From Kitasatospora kifunensis (GTDB lineage: Bacteria; Actinomycetota; Actinomycetes; Streptomycetales; Streptomycetaceae): a DNA stretch of 64,000 bases. The stretch covers positions 620,001 through 684,000 of the forward strand of contig NZ_JACHJV010000002.1 of the NCBI RefSeq assembly GCF_014203855.1. Direction: 5' to 3'. The stretch's first letter is position 1. Each line of letters starts with the position of its first letter. A program made the position numbers and the translations under genes. This document shows, piece by piece, positions 1 to 7,099 of the stretch. The notes under the pieces were generated by a model, which was not told the origin of the DNA, made no database searches, and saw only the letters and a list, made by a program, of their open reading frames with translations.

Positions 1-65
1 ACGGCTGGCACGATCCTTTGCGCCTTGGGCGCGTTCGGGTCATCGAAGTAGTCCTTGCGGCTCAT
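1..65 (-). CDS. NUDIX hydrolase, N-terminal fragment cut by window edge
   Basis: Only the first 21 codons of a minus-strand gene lie in the window: ATG at 65-63, reading MSRKDYFDDPNAPK and off the left edge. This opening resembles actinobacterial NUDIX hydrolases, which cleave nucleoside-diphosphate-linked substrates. The NUDIX box itself is outside the window, so the family call rests on resemblance of the N-terminus alone. The start codon overlaps the TGA of the upstream regulator gene (ATGA), so the two genes are probably translationally coupled. Confidence 0.5.
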   Translation of the reverse strand, partial: MSRKDYFDDPNAPKAQRIVPA

Positions 66-811
66 GTCGCCTGCCTTGGTAGGGGGGTGGCCTTGGCCCA
101 GACCTTGTCGAAGCTTTCCAGGTAGCTCAGCACAAGCTGGGCCCCGGCCACCCGACGAAGATGCAGAACTGGGGTCAAGGGGGCGCTTACCCCGTAGATC
201 TGGGTGTTCACCAGCAGTTCGTCGTCCGAGCGGTACAGGGAGTTGTGCAGCGTGGAACGGTGAGCCCGGAACTCGATGCCCGGGACGTCGTATAGCGGTC
301 GGTACAGCTTCATCACCTCGCGGACCTTGTACGCAACGCCTTCTCCGATCTCCTCCTCCTCTCCTCTGCGAGCAACCTCGGGGCTGTCCGGGTCACCGAG
401 GAGCATCCGGATACGGACTCCGGCTGCCGCCTTCGTCACGAGAATGCGGTGCCAGCGCGGGTTCTCTGCGAGGTGGACTCCGGCGTGGACGAGCACGCCC
501 AGTTCGGCGGTCGCCCGCTCCGCGAAGCTCAGCCACAGGTCCGGGGGGACCGAAGATCTATGCGGGTAGACGTGGACGATCTCCGCCTCGGCCACGTCCA
601 GGCGCTCGGCCTCAGGTTTGGCAGTGGGCCAGAGGTAGTCCTCCTCGTAGCCCAGATACGAAGAGGCGGCCTGTCGGTGCTTACGGTAGGGCTCGCGGTC
701 CTTGGTGACCCAGCGCTCCACCGTCCTGGCGTCAACGCCGACGTGCTCGGCCAGGTCTTCTTCAGTTACACCACGACTGACAAGAGCCGATCGCAGTCGC
801 TCGTTCGCCAC
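62..811 (-). CDS. XRE-type regulator with DUF5919-like C-terminal domain
   Basis: A 249-residue protein starting at GTG 811; the frame stays open to 901, but the clear homology starts at VANERLRSAL. Residues 1-60 form a Cro/C1-type helix-turn-helix (EEDLAEHVGVDARTVERW). The rest, with stretches such as RATAELGVLVHAGVHLAENP and RIRMLLGDPDSPEV, resembles DUF5919, a phospholipase-D-like ligand domain common on Streptomyces regulators. Its stop overlaps the start of the NUDIX-like gene, suggesting a co-transcribed regulator-hydrolase pair. The ligand is unknown. Confidence 0.75.
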   Translation of the reverse strand: MANERLRSALVSRGVTEEDLAEHVGVDARTVERWVTKDREPYRKHRQAASSYLGYEEDYLWPTAKPEAERLDVAEAEIVHVYPHRSSVPPDLWLSFAERATAELGVLVHAGVHLAENPRWHRILVTKAAAGVRIRMLLGDPDSPEVARRGEEEEIGEGVAYKVREVMKLYRPLYDVPGIEFRAHRSTLHNSLYRSDDELLVNTQIYGVSAPLTPVLHLRRVAGAQLVLSYLESFDKVWAKATPLPRQAT

Positions 812-1140
812 AGCGCTCCCCTGGTGGGACGTCTTTGGACGTACTCGGACGTCTGGACCGTACTGACGACGTCCTGAGATGTCCACCCCTGGCCTGATCA
901 TGTCCCTTCACTCGCAGGCATTCTGATGGTCCGCCAGCTCACCGCTCGCGACTTGCCGCCTGAGCTGGTCATGTTCCGCCCTACTGCGGGAGACATCATG
1001 CACACGAGCGCGTTGGCTCGGATCAGGGCAGCGCCTGTCACCGACTCTCTGGAGGACCTGCCACCTCGGAGAGCTGCGGGCCCATCAGTCGAGGCCGCTG
1101 CTGGGTCCAGCTCCCACGGGGGACTGCCCGCCGCAGCAAC

Positions 1141-1323
1141 GGACCCCGACACCGTGGTAAGCGCCGCGACCCGGTCGGCGCGGCGCTCGGGACGGCCTGG
1201 GTCCTGGGCAACATCGCCACTCTCCTGCTCCTGGGCTGGATCGCCAACGGACAGCTCGGCGATCAGGGATCCGGGCAGAGCCCCAGCTTCACGGTGGGTT
1301 CGTCCGATTTGCCCTCGCCTTAG
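1141..1323 (+). pseudogene. possible remnant of a small membrane-protein gene
   Basis: The frame ending at TAG 1321-1323 is strongly G/C at third positions and encodes one hydrophobic helix (TAWVLGNIATLLLLGWIANG) followed by a polar tail. No ATG or GTG start exists in this frame back to the stop at 961-963, so the gene is either frameshifted upstream or decayed. The rest of 812-1408 shows nothing convincing on either strand. Confidence 0.3.
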
Positions 1324-1408
1324 GTACGGCCCACCCCCACGCATTTGCCCACCGAGGCGGATACCTACAGCGCTGCATCGGTCGGCAGAACGGAAAGGAA
1401 CCTACGAC

Positions 1409-1684
1409 GTGAGCGTCTTCACCCCGGAGGTCGCGGGACTTCTTCGCGGCGCGAAACTGGCAGCACGGTTGGACGAGGCTCTTCGGGATCACGCCCTGGT
1501 ACTGCCGGGGCTTCGAGGTGATCACGAGCTGGACGGCAACACGCAGGTTTGCCTGGGAAGTTGCAGTGGCAAGGACGCCGAGCGCCTGGTTGCAGTTCTG
1601 GTCTACGCCCGGTTGAAGCTCACCGAGGACCGAGAGCGGGCGTCCAGGGACGCCGCTGCCGGGGCCGTACCGGCGGCAATCTGA
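1409..1684 (+). CDS. small hypothetical protein (91 aa)
   Basis: I do not recognise this protein. I start it at GTG 1409, preceded by an AAAGGAA ribosome-binding site at about 1394-1400; the long upstream extension of the frame has poor codon bias. It begins VSVFTPEVAGLLRGAKLAARLDEAL and has no signal peptide or membrane segment. Its stop overlaps the ATG of the next gene (TGATG), so the two form a coupled pair. They lie just before the preQ0 operon but are separated from it by 177 bp. Confidence 0.6.
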   Translation: MSVFTPEVAGLLRGAKLAARLDEALRDHALVLPGLRGDHELDGNTQVCLGSCSGKDAERLVAVLVYARLKLTEDRERASRDAAAGAVPAAI

Positions 1685-2109
1685 TGGTTCCCGTGACTTC
1701 GCTGCCTGCGCCGTTGAGATGGGACGTATCCGTCACCGAGAACGGGCTGCCCCGCTTCGGGTACGAACGCGCCTTGATGTACGTCGACGGCGAGCTCTGC
1801 TGGTGGACACGGGCTAATCCACTGGTAGACCCCGGGCCCGGCGAGCTGTCCGAGGGCTTCGCTGCTGTCCGGTCCACCCTGACTGGCTCCCAGCGAGCCG
1901 GTCTTGTTTTCGAAGCCCTGGCGTCCTGCGAGCGCTCGCTCCATGAGGCCGACCTCCTCCGAGGAGGGGCTCCGGCGATTCGCCTGCTGAAGGTTCGCGC
2001 CGCGTGCGTCGAGGCGGCGATGGCCCGGCTCCTGTACTCGGCGTCCTTGGCCGACAGCTGCCGGCCGGACGTCATCGGCGGGCAAGTCCTCGCTACAACC
2101 ACCCCCTGA
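1684..2109 (+). CDS. hypothetical protein (141 aa)
   Basis: Starts at ATG 1684 inside the TGATG junction with the preceding gene. The sequence (MVPVTSLPAPLRWDVSVTEN, then FGYERALMYVDGELCWWTR) looks like a soluble alpha/beta protein with a helical C-terminal half rich in Leu, Ala and Arg. No catalytic motif or family is recognisable. Its context, after a regulator/NUDIX pair and before queC, gives no firm functional hint. Nothing was found in 2110-2286 beyond probable promoter sequence for queC. Confidence 0.6.
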   Translation: MVPVTSLPAPLRWDVSVTENGLPRFGYERALMYVDGELCWWTRANPLVDPGPGELSEGFAAVRSTLTGSQRAGLVFEALASCERSLHEADLLRGGAPAIRLLKVRAACVEAAMARLLYSASLADSCRPDVIGGQVLATTTP

Positions 2110-2286
2110 TCCATCGAACAGCCCTGCCGCCGCGCCCTGCACTGCTTCGGCGGCTCCAGTAGGAGACCAGAGCACCTGGGTCTGGCTCCGGCTAGTCGCT
2201 CATGGCAGTCCATTGCCCGCGCGGTCTCCGCGCAGGGACTCACTCCGCCCTCCGCAACCGGAGGACTACGAGAAAGCAGTACGGAG

Positions 2287-2994
2287 ATGACTGGACAAGC
2301 ACCGCATCGCGCGGTCGTGATCGCTTCCGGTGGGCTGGACAGCTCCACCGTCGCCTACTGGCTGGCCGACCGCGGTAGCCAGCTGACGCTGCTCTCCTTC
2401 GACTACGGTCAGCGCCACCGCAAAGAACTGCACTACGCGAAGCGCATCGCCGGCCACCTGGGGGCCGACCACAAGGTCGTGGACCTGAGCGACCTGGGGC
2501 GGCTGCTGGCCGGCTCCGCGCTGACCGATCTGGGTGTGCAGGTCCCGGATGGCCACTACTCCGAAGCGAGCATGCGCAGCACGGTGGTGCCCAACCGCAA
2601 CACCATCATGCTGTCTGTCGCGGTCGCAGCGGCGGTCTCGTCCGGAGCCGACGCCGTGGCCTTCGGGGCGCACTCCGGCGACCACGCGATCTACCCGGAC
2701 TGCCGCACCTCGTTCTTCGACCTCTTCGCTGCCGTGACGCGGGAGGGTAACGAGGGCTTCCCCACCGAGGGCTTCGAGCTGCTGGCGCCGTTCATCGGCC
2801 TGACCAAGGCGGACATCGTCGAGGTCGGTCGCCAGGTCGGGGTGCCGTTCGAGGACACGTGGTCCTGCTACAAGGGGGGCGAGGTGCACTGCGGCGTATG
2901 CGGGACCTGCACGGAGAGGCGCGAGGCGTTCGAGGTGGCGGGCGTCGTGGACCCGACCGTCTACAGCACCAGCGTGCCGGCGGTGGCGCGATGA
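2287..2994 (+). CDS. queC: 7-cyano-7-deazaguanine (preQ0) synthase QueC
   Basis: QueC converts 7-carboxy-7-deazaguanine, ammonia and ATP to preQ0, the last step of the common 7-deazaguanine pathway. The 235-residue protein has the N-type ATP pyrophosphatase P-loop SGGLDSST near residue 15, the substrate region RNTIMLSVA, and a C-terminal zinc-binding set of four cysteines (SCYKGGEVHCGVCGTC). Length is normal for the family. It is the first gene of a plus-strand operon and overlaps queD by 4 bp (ATGA). No preQ1 riboswitch is recognisable upstream. Confidence 0.96.
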   Translation: MTGQAPHRAVVIASGGLDSSTVAYWLADRGSQLTLLSFDYGQRHRKELHYAKRIAGHLGADHKVVDLSDLGRLLAGSALTDLGVQVPDGHYSEASMRSTVVPNRNTIMLSVAVAAAVSSGADAVAFGAHSGDHAIYPDCRTSFFDLFAAVTREGNEGFPTEGFELLAPFIGLTKADIVEVGRQVGVPFEDTWSCYKGGEVHCGVCGTCTERREAFEVAGVVDPTVYSTSVPAVAR

Positions 2995-3386
2995 CCTCGT
3001 TGCAGGGATGTCACCGCATCGGGAAGCGCTACCGGTTCGAGGCCGCGCACTTCCTGACCGGCTTGCCCGAGGGACATCAGTGCTCGCAGATGCACGGCCA
3101 CTCCTACGAGGTCGAGTTCGTGCTCACCGCCGACCGTCTGGCCGACCCCGGGTTCGTGACCGACTTCGGCGAGCTGGCGCCCGTGAAGCGGATGATCGAC
3201 GAGACGCTGGACCACACCGTCCTGAACGAGGTGCTGCCGGTCGTGCCGACCTCGGAGAACCTCGCCGCCCACCTGGCCGGTTGGTTCGTCGAGCACGTCG
3301 AGCCGTCGTTGCCCGGCCGCCTCGCCGCCGTGCGGGTCTCGGAGACGGCCAGCAGCTGGGCCGAGTTCGAGCTGGCCGAGCGGTGA
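2991..3386 (+). CDS. queD: 6-carboxytetrahydropterin synthase QueD
   Basis: QueD turns dihydroneopterin triphosphate, made by FolE, into 6-carboxy-5,6,7,8-tetrahydropterin. At 131 residues it is of normal size. The zinc histidines are visible in FEAAHF and MHGHSYE, the catalytic Cys in QCSQMHGH, and the conserved LDHTVLN and SETASSWAEF segments follow. The ATG at 2991 overlaps the queC stop, and the queD stop overlaps the GTG of queE (GTGA), so the three are translationally coupled. Confidence 0.95.
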   Translation: MTSLQGCHRIGKRYRFEAAHFLTGLPEGHQCSQMHGHSYEVEFVLTADRLADPGFVTDFGELAPVKRMIDETLDHTVLNEVLPVVPTSENLAAHLAGWFVEHVEPSLPGRLAAVRVSETASSWAEFELAER

Positions 3387-4105
3387 GCGCGGTCATCGAG
3401 AGCGGACGCGTCGCTGGCCTCGGCCGGGGGCTGCTCGTCGCGGAGAGCTTTGGTCCGACGTTCCAAGGCGAGGGTCCGAGCGTGGGGCAGCAGGCGCTGT
3501 TCATCCGGCTGTCGCGGTGCAACCTGCACTGTCCGGGGTGCGACACGCCGGAGACGTGGGACTGGTCGCGGTACAACCCCCGCGAAGTCGCCACCCGACA
3601 CAGCGTCGAGGATCTCGCGGCCTGGGTGATGAGCCGACCGGTTGCTCGCGTTGTCCTCACCGGTGGGGAGCCGCTTCTCCAGCAGGACCAGCTGGTCGGC
3701 CTGGCCGTGCTGCTCCCGGGGCGCCGGATCGAGATCGAGACGAACGGCACGATCGTCCCGCTGCCCGAACTCGTGGAGCTGGTAGAGGCGTTCAACGTGT
3801 CGCCGAAGCTGGCCGGTTTCGCGGCGCCGGGTGACAGGCGGATCAATGACCGGGCCCTGCGGGCTCTGGCGTCGTGCGGCAAGGCACGCTTCAAGTTCGT
3901 GGTGCAGGACGAGAGCGAGCTTGACGAAGTCGCCGCTCTGGTCGATGAGTTCTCGCTCACCGATGTGTGGGTGATGCCCGAGGGGACGAGCAGTGCCACG
4001 GTGCTCGCCGGCATGCGAAAACTGGCGGACGCGGTGCTGGAGTACGGCTGGAATCTCAGCACTCGCCTCCACATCCTGATCTGGGAGGCCGAGCGTGGTC
4101 GCTGA
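3383..4105 (+). CDS. queE: 7-carboxy-7-deazaguanine synthase QueE (radical SAM)
   Basis: QueE is a radical SAM enzyme that contracts carboxytetrahydropterin to 7-carboxy-7-deazaguanine. The 240-residue protein shows the substrate loop FGPTFQGEGPSVG, the CX3CX2C cluster motif in CNLHCPGCDT, the SAM-binding TGGEPLLQ, and IEIETNGT. The GTG start at 3383 overlaps the queD stop. With queC, queD and the downstream folE, the full GTP-to-preQ0 route is encoded here. Confidence 0.95.
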   Translation: MSAVIESGRVAGLGRGLLVAESFGPTFQGEGPSVGQQALFIRLSRCNLHCPGCDTPETWDWSRYNPREVATRHSVEDLAAWVMSRPVARVVLTGGEPLLQQDQLVGLAVLLPGRRIEIETNGTIVPLPELVELVEAFNVSPKLAGFAAPGDRRINDRALRALASCGKARFKFVVQDESELDEVAALVDEFSLTDVWVMPEGTSSATVLAGMRKLADAVLEYGWNLSTRLHILIWEAERGR

Positions 4106-4117
4106 GATCAGCAAAGG

Positions 4118-4216
4118 GCCTGAGTGGCGCGGTCGTTCCGATTCCCCGAGGCCGCGCGTGTTGGATAGCGACCAAGCTTTACAGAGGGGGAACGGGATCC
4201 TGCCTGCCACTCAGGC
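4118..4216 (+). ncRNA. candidate structured RNA upstream of the RT-like gene
   Basis: An 11-bp perfect inverted repeat, GCCTGAGTGGC at 4118-4128 and GCCACTCAGGC at 4206-4216, closes a 77-nt interior with possible inner pairings (GCGGTC near 4129 with GGCCGC near 4150; TTCCCC at 4142-4147 with GGGGAA at 4187-4192). The spacer 4106-4262 can be read as an N-terminal extension of the RT-like gene from GTG 4095. However, its third-position GC is only about 68 percent and it contains a TTA codon, unlike its neighbours. RT-associated non-coding RNAs (for example in retrons) often sit at this position, flanked by such repeats. Expression is not shown. Confidence 0.45.
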
Positions 4217-4262
4217 TGTGTCCAGCATACACAACTCCCTTCCCCCGCAGGCCCATTCGCTC

Positions 4263-5045
4263 ATGCCGTTCCTCCTGGACGCCAAGCACCTGAAACGGGC
4301 GGCGAGGTCCTGCATGCGCCGGGTCGGTGCCCCCGGGGCTGACGGGATGAGCTGGGCGGTCTTCCGGCAGGGCATGCGCGGACGTCTCGACGATCTGGCT
4401 GCCCGGCTGCGAGCGGGGACCTGGGAGCCCAGCCCGGTGCGCGAGGTGACGATCACCTCGTACACCGGCAAGGAGTTCACGGCTGTGATCCCGACCGTGG
4501 GGGACCGGGTGGTGCAGCGGGCGATGCGCGATGCGATCGAGCCGGTGCTGGAGGCACGGGCGTTCGCCGACTGGGTGTCCGGCTACCGCGCCGGGCGCAA
4601 CAGGATCACGGCGCTGCGGGATGCGGACCAGTACCTGCGAGCCGGGTACCGGTGGGTGGCGGACGCCGACGTGCGTCAGGCATCGGCGGGGTCGAGTGCG
4701 AGCGAGGTGACGGACTGGCTGTCGGAGCACGTCGCGGACGGCACCTTCCTGGACCTGTTCCATCGGGTGCTGAAGCCTCTTCCGTATCCGATCGTGCCGG
4801 GCACGGCCTTGGCGCCGCTGCTGATCAATCTTCGGCTGTCTCGGGTCGACGTGGCGCTGGCCGGGCTGCGGGTGGTGCGCTTCGCCGACAACTACTGCCT
4901 GTTCTGCCGCGACAGTTCAGAGTCTGCGGAGGCCATGGCATCGGTCACGGTGGCACTGGCCACATGCGGCCTTGAGCCCCATCCCGACAAGAGCCAGATC
5001 CGGTCCGGCGTGAACGCCGAAGACCTGTTCCTGATCGCTGGATGA
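4263..5045 (+). CDS. divergent reverse-transcriptase-like protein
   Basis: The protein aligns by eye with the finger-palm part of group-II-intron-like reverse transcriptases: GADGMSW near the start, PTVGDRVVQRAM (RT2), SGYRAGRN, YRWVADADVRQAS (motif A), PGTALAPLLINL (motif B region), VRFADNYCLF (motif C) and GLEPHPDKSQI (motif 6). It ends shortly after motif 7, without thumb, maturase or endonuclease domains; from ATG 4263 it is 260 residues. Key positions are altered: xADD reads FADN, the QGG of motif B is lost, and the usual aromatic after the motif A Asp is Ser. ATG 4263 is preferred; GTG 4095 is the alternative start. It sits between queE and the FGE-fold gene, 13 bp before the latter. 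Confidence 0.8.
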   Translation: MPFLLDAKHLKRAARSCMRRVGAPGADGMSWAVFRQGMRGRLDDLAARLRAGTWEPSPVREVTITSYTGKEFTAVIPTVGDRVVQRAMRDAIEPVLEARAFADWVSGYRAGRNRITALRDADQYLRAGYRWVADADVRQASAGSSASEVTDWLSEHVADGTFLDLFHRVLKPLPYPIVPGTALAPLLINLRLSRVDVALAGLRVVRFADNYCLFCRDSSESAEAMASVTVALATCGLEPHPDKSQIRSGVNAEDLFLIAG

Positions 5046-5058
5046 AGGGGGACGGATC

Positions 5059-5622
5059 GTGGCAACGATGATCAGTACGCGTCCCATGACGTGGGTGCCG
5101 GTTCCGGGCGGGACCTGCCTGTTCGGCGACCGCAGGCGCCCGGTGCGGGTAAGGGATCTTGAGTGGACCGCCACCCCGCTGACCCCCGCTCAGGTGGGCT
5201 GGGAGGACGACGGTCGGCCGCTGATCGGGCTGGATCAAGCGCGCGCCGCGCAGCTCGCGGCAGACCTGGGCGGACGGCTGCCGCGCTCGGTGGAGTGGGA
5301 GTGGGCAGCGTCCGGGGCGGAGCGCCGGCTCTATCCGTGGGGTGAGGAGGAGCCGGGCGCGGCTCGCGCGAACCTGCGCGGCAGCTGCGGGCGGCTGACT
5401 CCCGTCGACTCCCACCCGCAGGGCGTGACGCCAGGCGGACTCTGGGACATGGCTGGCAACTGCTGGGAGTGGACGGCCTCGCCAACGATCGGCGCCGGGT
5501 TCGTGGTCCGTGGGGGCTCGTACAACTCGCTCGGCCTGTACGCCCGGTGCACCTTCCTGAACGCGGCCCCGGCCGAGCTGCGCTCGCCTGGTATCGGCCT
5601 GCGGGTGGTGAGGGCAGCGTGA
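5059..5622 (+). CDS. FGE-sulfatase/C-type-lectin-fold protein
   Basis: A 187-residue protein starting at GTG 5059 behind a GAAGGGGGA ribosome-binding site. It carries the signature of the formylglycine-generating-enzyme domain: MTWVPVPGG, LPRSVEWEWAASG, YPWGEE, GLWDMAGNCWEWTAS, FVVRGGSYNS and a terminal GIGLRVVR. It is much shorter than true FGE (about 280-300 residues), and the paired active-site cysteines expected after RGGS are absent, so sulfatase activation is unlikely. This fold also serves as a ligand-binding C-type lectin fold and as the variable protein of diversity-generating retroelements, which makes its place directly after an RT-like gene notable. Its stop overlaps the next GTG. 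Confidence 0.8.
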   Translation: MATMISTRPMTWVPVPGGTCLFGDRRRPVRVRDLEWTATPLTPAQVGWEDDGRPLIGLDQARAAQLAADLGGRLPRSVEWEWAASGAERRLYPWGEEEPGAARANLRGSCGRLTPVDSHPQGVTPGGLWDMAGNCWEWTASPTIGAGFVVRGGSYNSLGLYARCTFLNAAPAELRSPGIGLRVVRAA

Positions 5623-6062
5623 TCGGCGACCTCGTGATCGCCGGCTGTTCCCGCCGCAAGGCCCCCGAGCCCAGGCTGCTGCCGGCCTTGGAGCGGTACA
5701 CCGGCGGCGTCGCGCCGCAGCTGCGGGAGCGGTTCGCCGGCCACCGGCGGGCACGGGACCGCATCCGCTTCCTGTCCGCGGAGCACGGCCTCATCCGGGC
5801 CGACGACCTCCTCGCGCCCTACGACCGGGCCTTGACGCGGGAGCGGGCCGAGGAGCTTCGGCCGGTCGTCGCCCAGCAGCTTGCGCACGATTTCCACGCG
5901 GGCGGTGTCCCGCAGCGGGTGCTGCTCGTCCTCGAACCCGACTACCTGATCCCGCTCACCGAGCTGATGGCCCTTCCGGAGCGGCCGGTCCTGCTGTGGA
6001 TCAGCGACCCGCACGGCTGGCCCCGGGCCGCCGCCGTACTCGACGAATGGAGGTGGCCGTGA
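5619..6062 (+). CDS. DUF6884-like protein
   Basis: A 147-residue protein from GTG 5619, overlapping the preceding stop by 4 bp. It shows the pattern I associate with DUF6884: an N-terminal strand ending in a CSxxK motif (LVIAGCSRRKAP), a YTG segment, then RFLSAEHGLIRADDLLAPYD. The family is found in phages and actinobacteria and has no firmly established activity that I know of. The invariant Cys/Lys and LSxxHGL segments suggest an enzyme pocket. In this operon it could act on a deazapurine or nucleotide intermediate, which is inference from context only. Confidence 0.6.
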   Translation: MIGDLVIAGCSRRKAPEPRLLPALERYTGGVAPQLRERFAGHRRARDRIRFLSAEHGLIRADDLLAPYDRALTRERAEELRPVVAQQLAHDFHAGGVPQRVLLVLEPDYLIPLTELMALPERPVLLWISDPHGWPRAAAVLDEWRWP

Positions 6063-7099
6063 GCGGCACCACCCTCGCGGACGCGCTCAGGGCGCGCCCC
6101 AACGACCACGGGCACATCACCGAGGCGTTCGCCGGGCGAACCGGCCTCGGCTGGCACCAGCCCTCACCGGCCGAAGCGGCCGAAGGCCGGGCGCTGTCCG
6201 TGGTCCTGCCGGCCCGCAACACCGCCTACGCCCTGCCCGCCGTCCTGGACGCCCTCGCCGCCCAGAAGAGCGCGGGTGCGGTCGAGGTGATCGTGGTCGA
6301 CGACGCCTCGACCGACCGGACCTTCGAGACCGCCCACCGCCACCCGGTCGTGACCACCGCGGTCCGGCTCGCGGTCAGGTCCGGCGCGGCTGCGGCCCGC
6401 AACGTCGGTGCGCGGCTGGCGGGCGCGCCCACCGTGCTCTTCCTGGACGCGGACATGGTCCTGCCCGCCCACGTCCTGGCCGACGTCGCCGCCCGGGCGA
6501 CGCCCGAAGCGGTGCTGGTCGGGTTCCGGCATAACGTCGCCTACCAGGGCACGCCCTGCGGCGGTGCTCGGCTCCTGAGCGGGGCACCGAGGTTGGAAGC
6601 CGACCATAGGGTGACGTGGACGCCGCCGGCCGACACGTTGCTTCCGTACTCCGGCATCACGCTGAGCAGGCCGCTGGACGGTCGCCCGCTGGACGCGACC
6701 GACGACTTCCAGGCCCTGGGCTACGGCCGGTTCTACTACGACTGGGACCTGCCCAGGATGGCCGTCACCGCGCTCCTGGCTGTGCCGCGCGAGCGCCTGG
6801 TGGATGTCGGTGGCCTCGACGAGGAGTTCGGCCGCCTCGGCTGGGGGATGGAGGACACCCACCTGGGCGCCGCACTGATCGCGAACGGCTGCCTCGTCAT
6901 CCCGCTGCGGCAGGCCGTCGGCTTCCACCTTGACCCGCCCGACGCCGGTGCCCGGTGGCAGAGCAAGCTCGCCGCCTGGCCCGCGACTCTCGCGCACTAT
7001 CGCTTGCTGCTCGCCCGCCCGGCTCCTGCGGGACGCGGGCACGGCTTCGCCACCACCACTGACAAGCACCTGATCGACGCCGAGGTGATCACCCGATGA
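6059..7099 (+). CDS. family 2-type glycosyltransferase
   Basis: A 346-residue protein with a GT-A fold: SVVLPARNTAYALPAVLDAL, the nucleotide-sugar motif VIVVDDASTDRT, a DxD at FLDADMVLP, and the acceptor-site region GGLDEEFGRLGWGMEDTHLG (compare the ED of GT2 enzymes). No membrane segments are seen, so a cytosolic enzyme acting on a small molecule or macromolecule is plausible. GTG 6059 overlaps the previous TGA (GTGA) with GGAGG-like bases at 6048-6053; ATG 6047 is an alternative. Its stop overlaps the radical SAM gene. Confidence 0.85.
   Translation: MSGTTLADALRARPNDHGHITEAFAGRTGLGWHQPSPAEAAEGRALSVVLPARNTAYALPAVLDALAAQKSAGAVEVIVVDDASTDRTFETAHRHPVVTTAVRLAVRSGAAAARNVGARLAGAPTVLFLDADMVLPAHVLADVAARATPEAVLVGFRHNVAYQGTPCGGARLLSGAPRLEADHRVTWTPPADTLLPYSGITLSRPLDGRPLDATDDFQALGYGRFYYDWDLPRMAVTALLAVPRERLVDVGGLDEEFGRLGWGMEDTHLGAALIANGCLVIPLRQAVGFHLDPPDAGARWQSKLAAWPATLAHYRLLLARPAPAGRGHGFATTTDKHLIDAEVITR

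Noticed and set aside
4106..5045. Group II intron with its maturase
   Set aside because: The protein ends after RT motif 7 without maturase or endonuclease domains, and I see no domain V-like hairpin or intron boundaries; the operon reading is not interrupted.
4095..5622. Canonical diversity-generating retroelement
   Set aside because: No template repeat resembling the C-terminal coding part of the FGE-fold gene is visible nearby, the RT lacks the DGR-type motif B and YxDD, and no accessory Avd-like gene is present.
5059..5622. Active formylglycine-generating enzyme for sulfatases
   Set aside because: The region after RGGS lacks the paired cysteines, the protein is about 100 residues too short, and no sulfatase is nearby.
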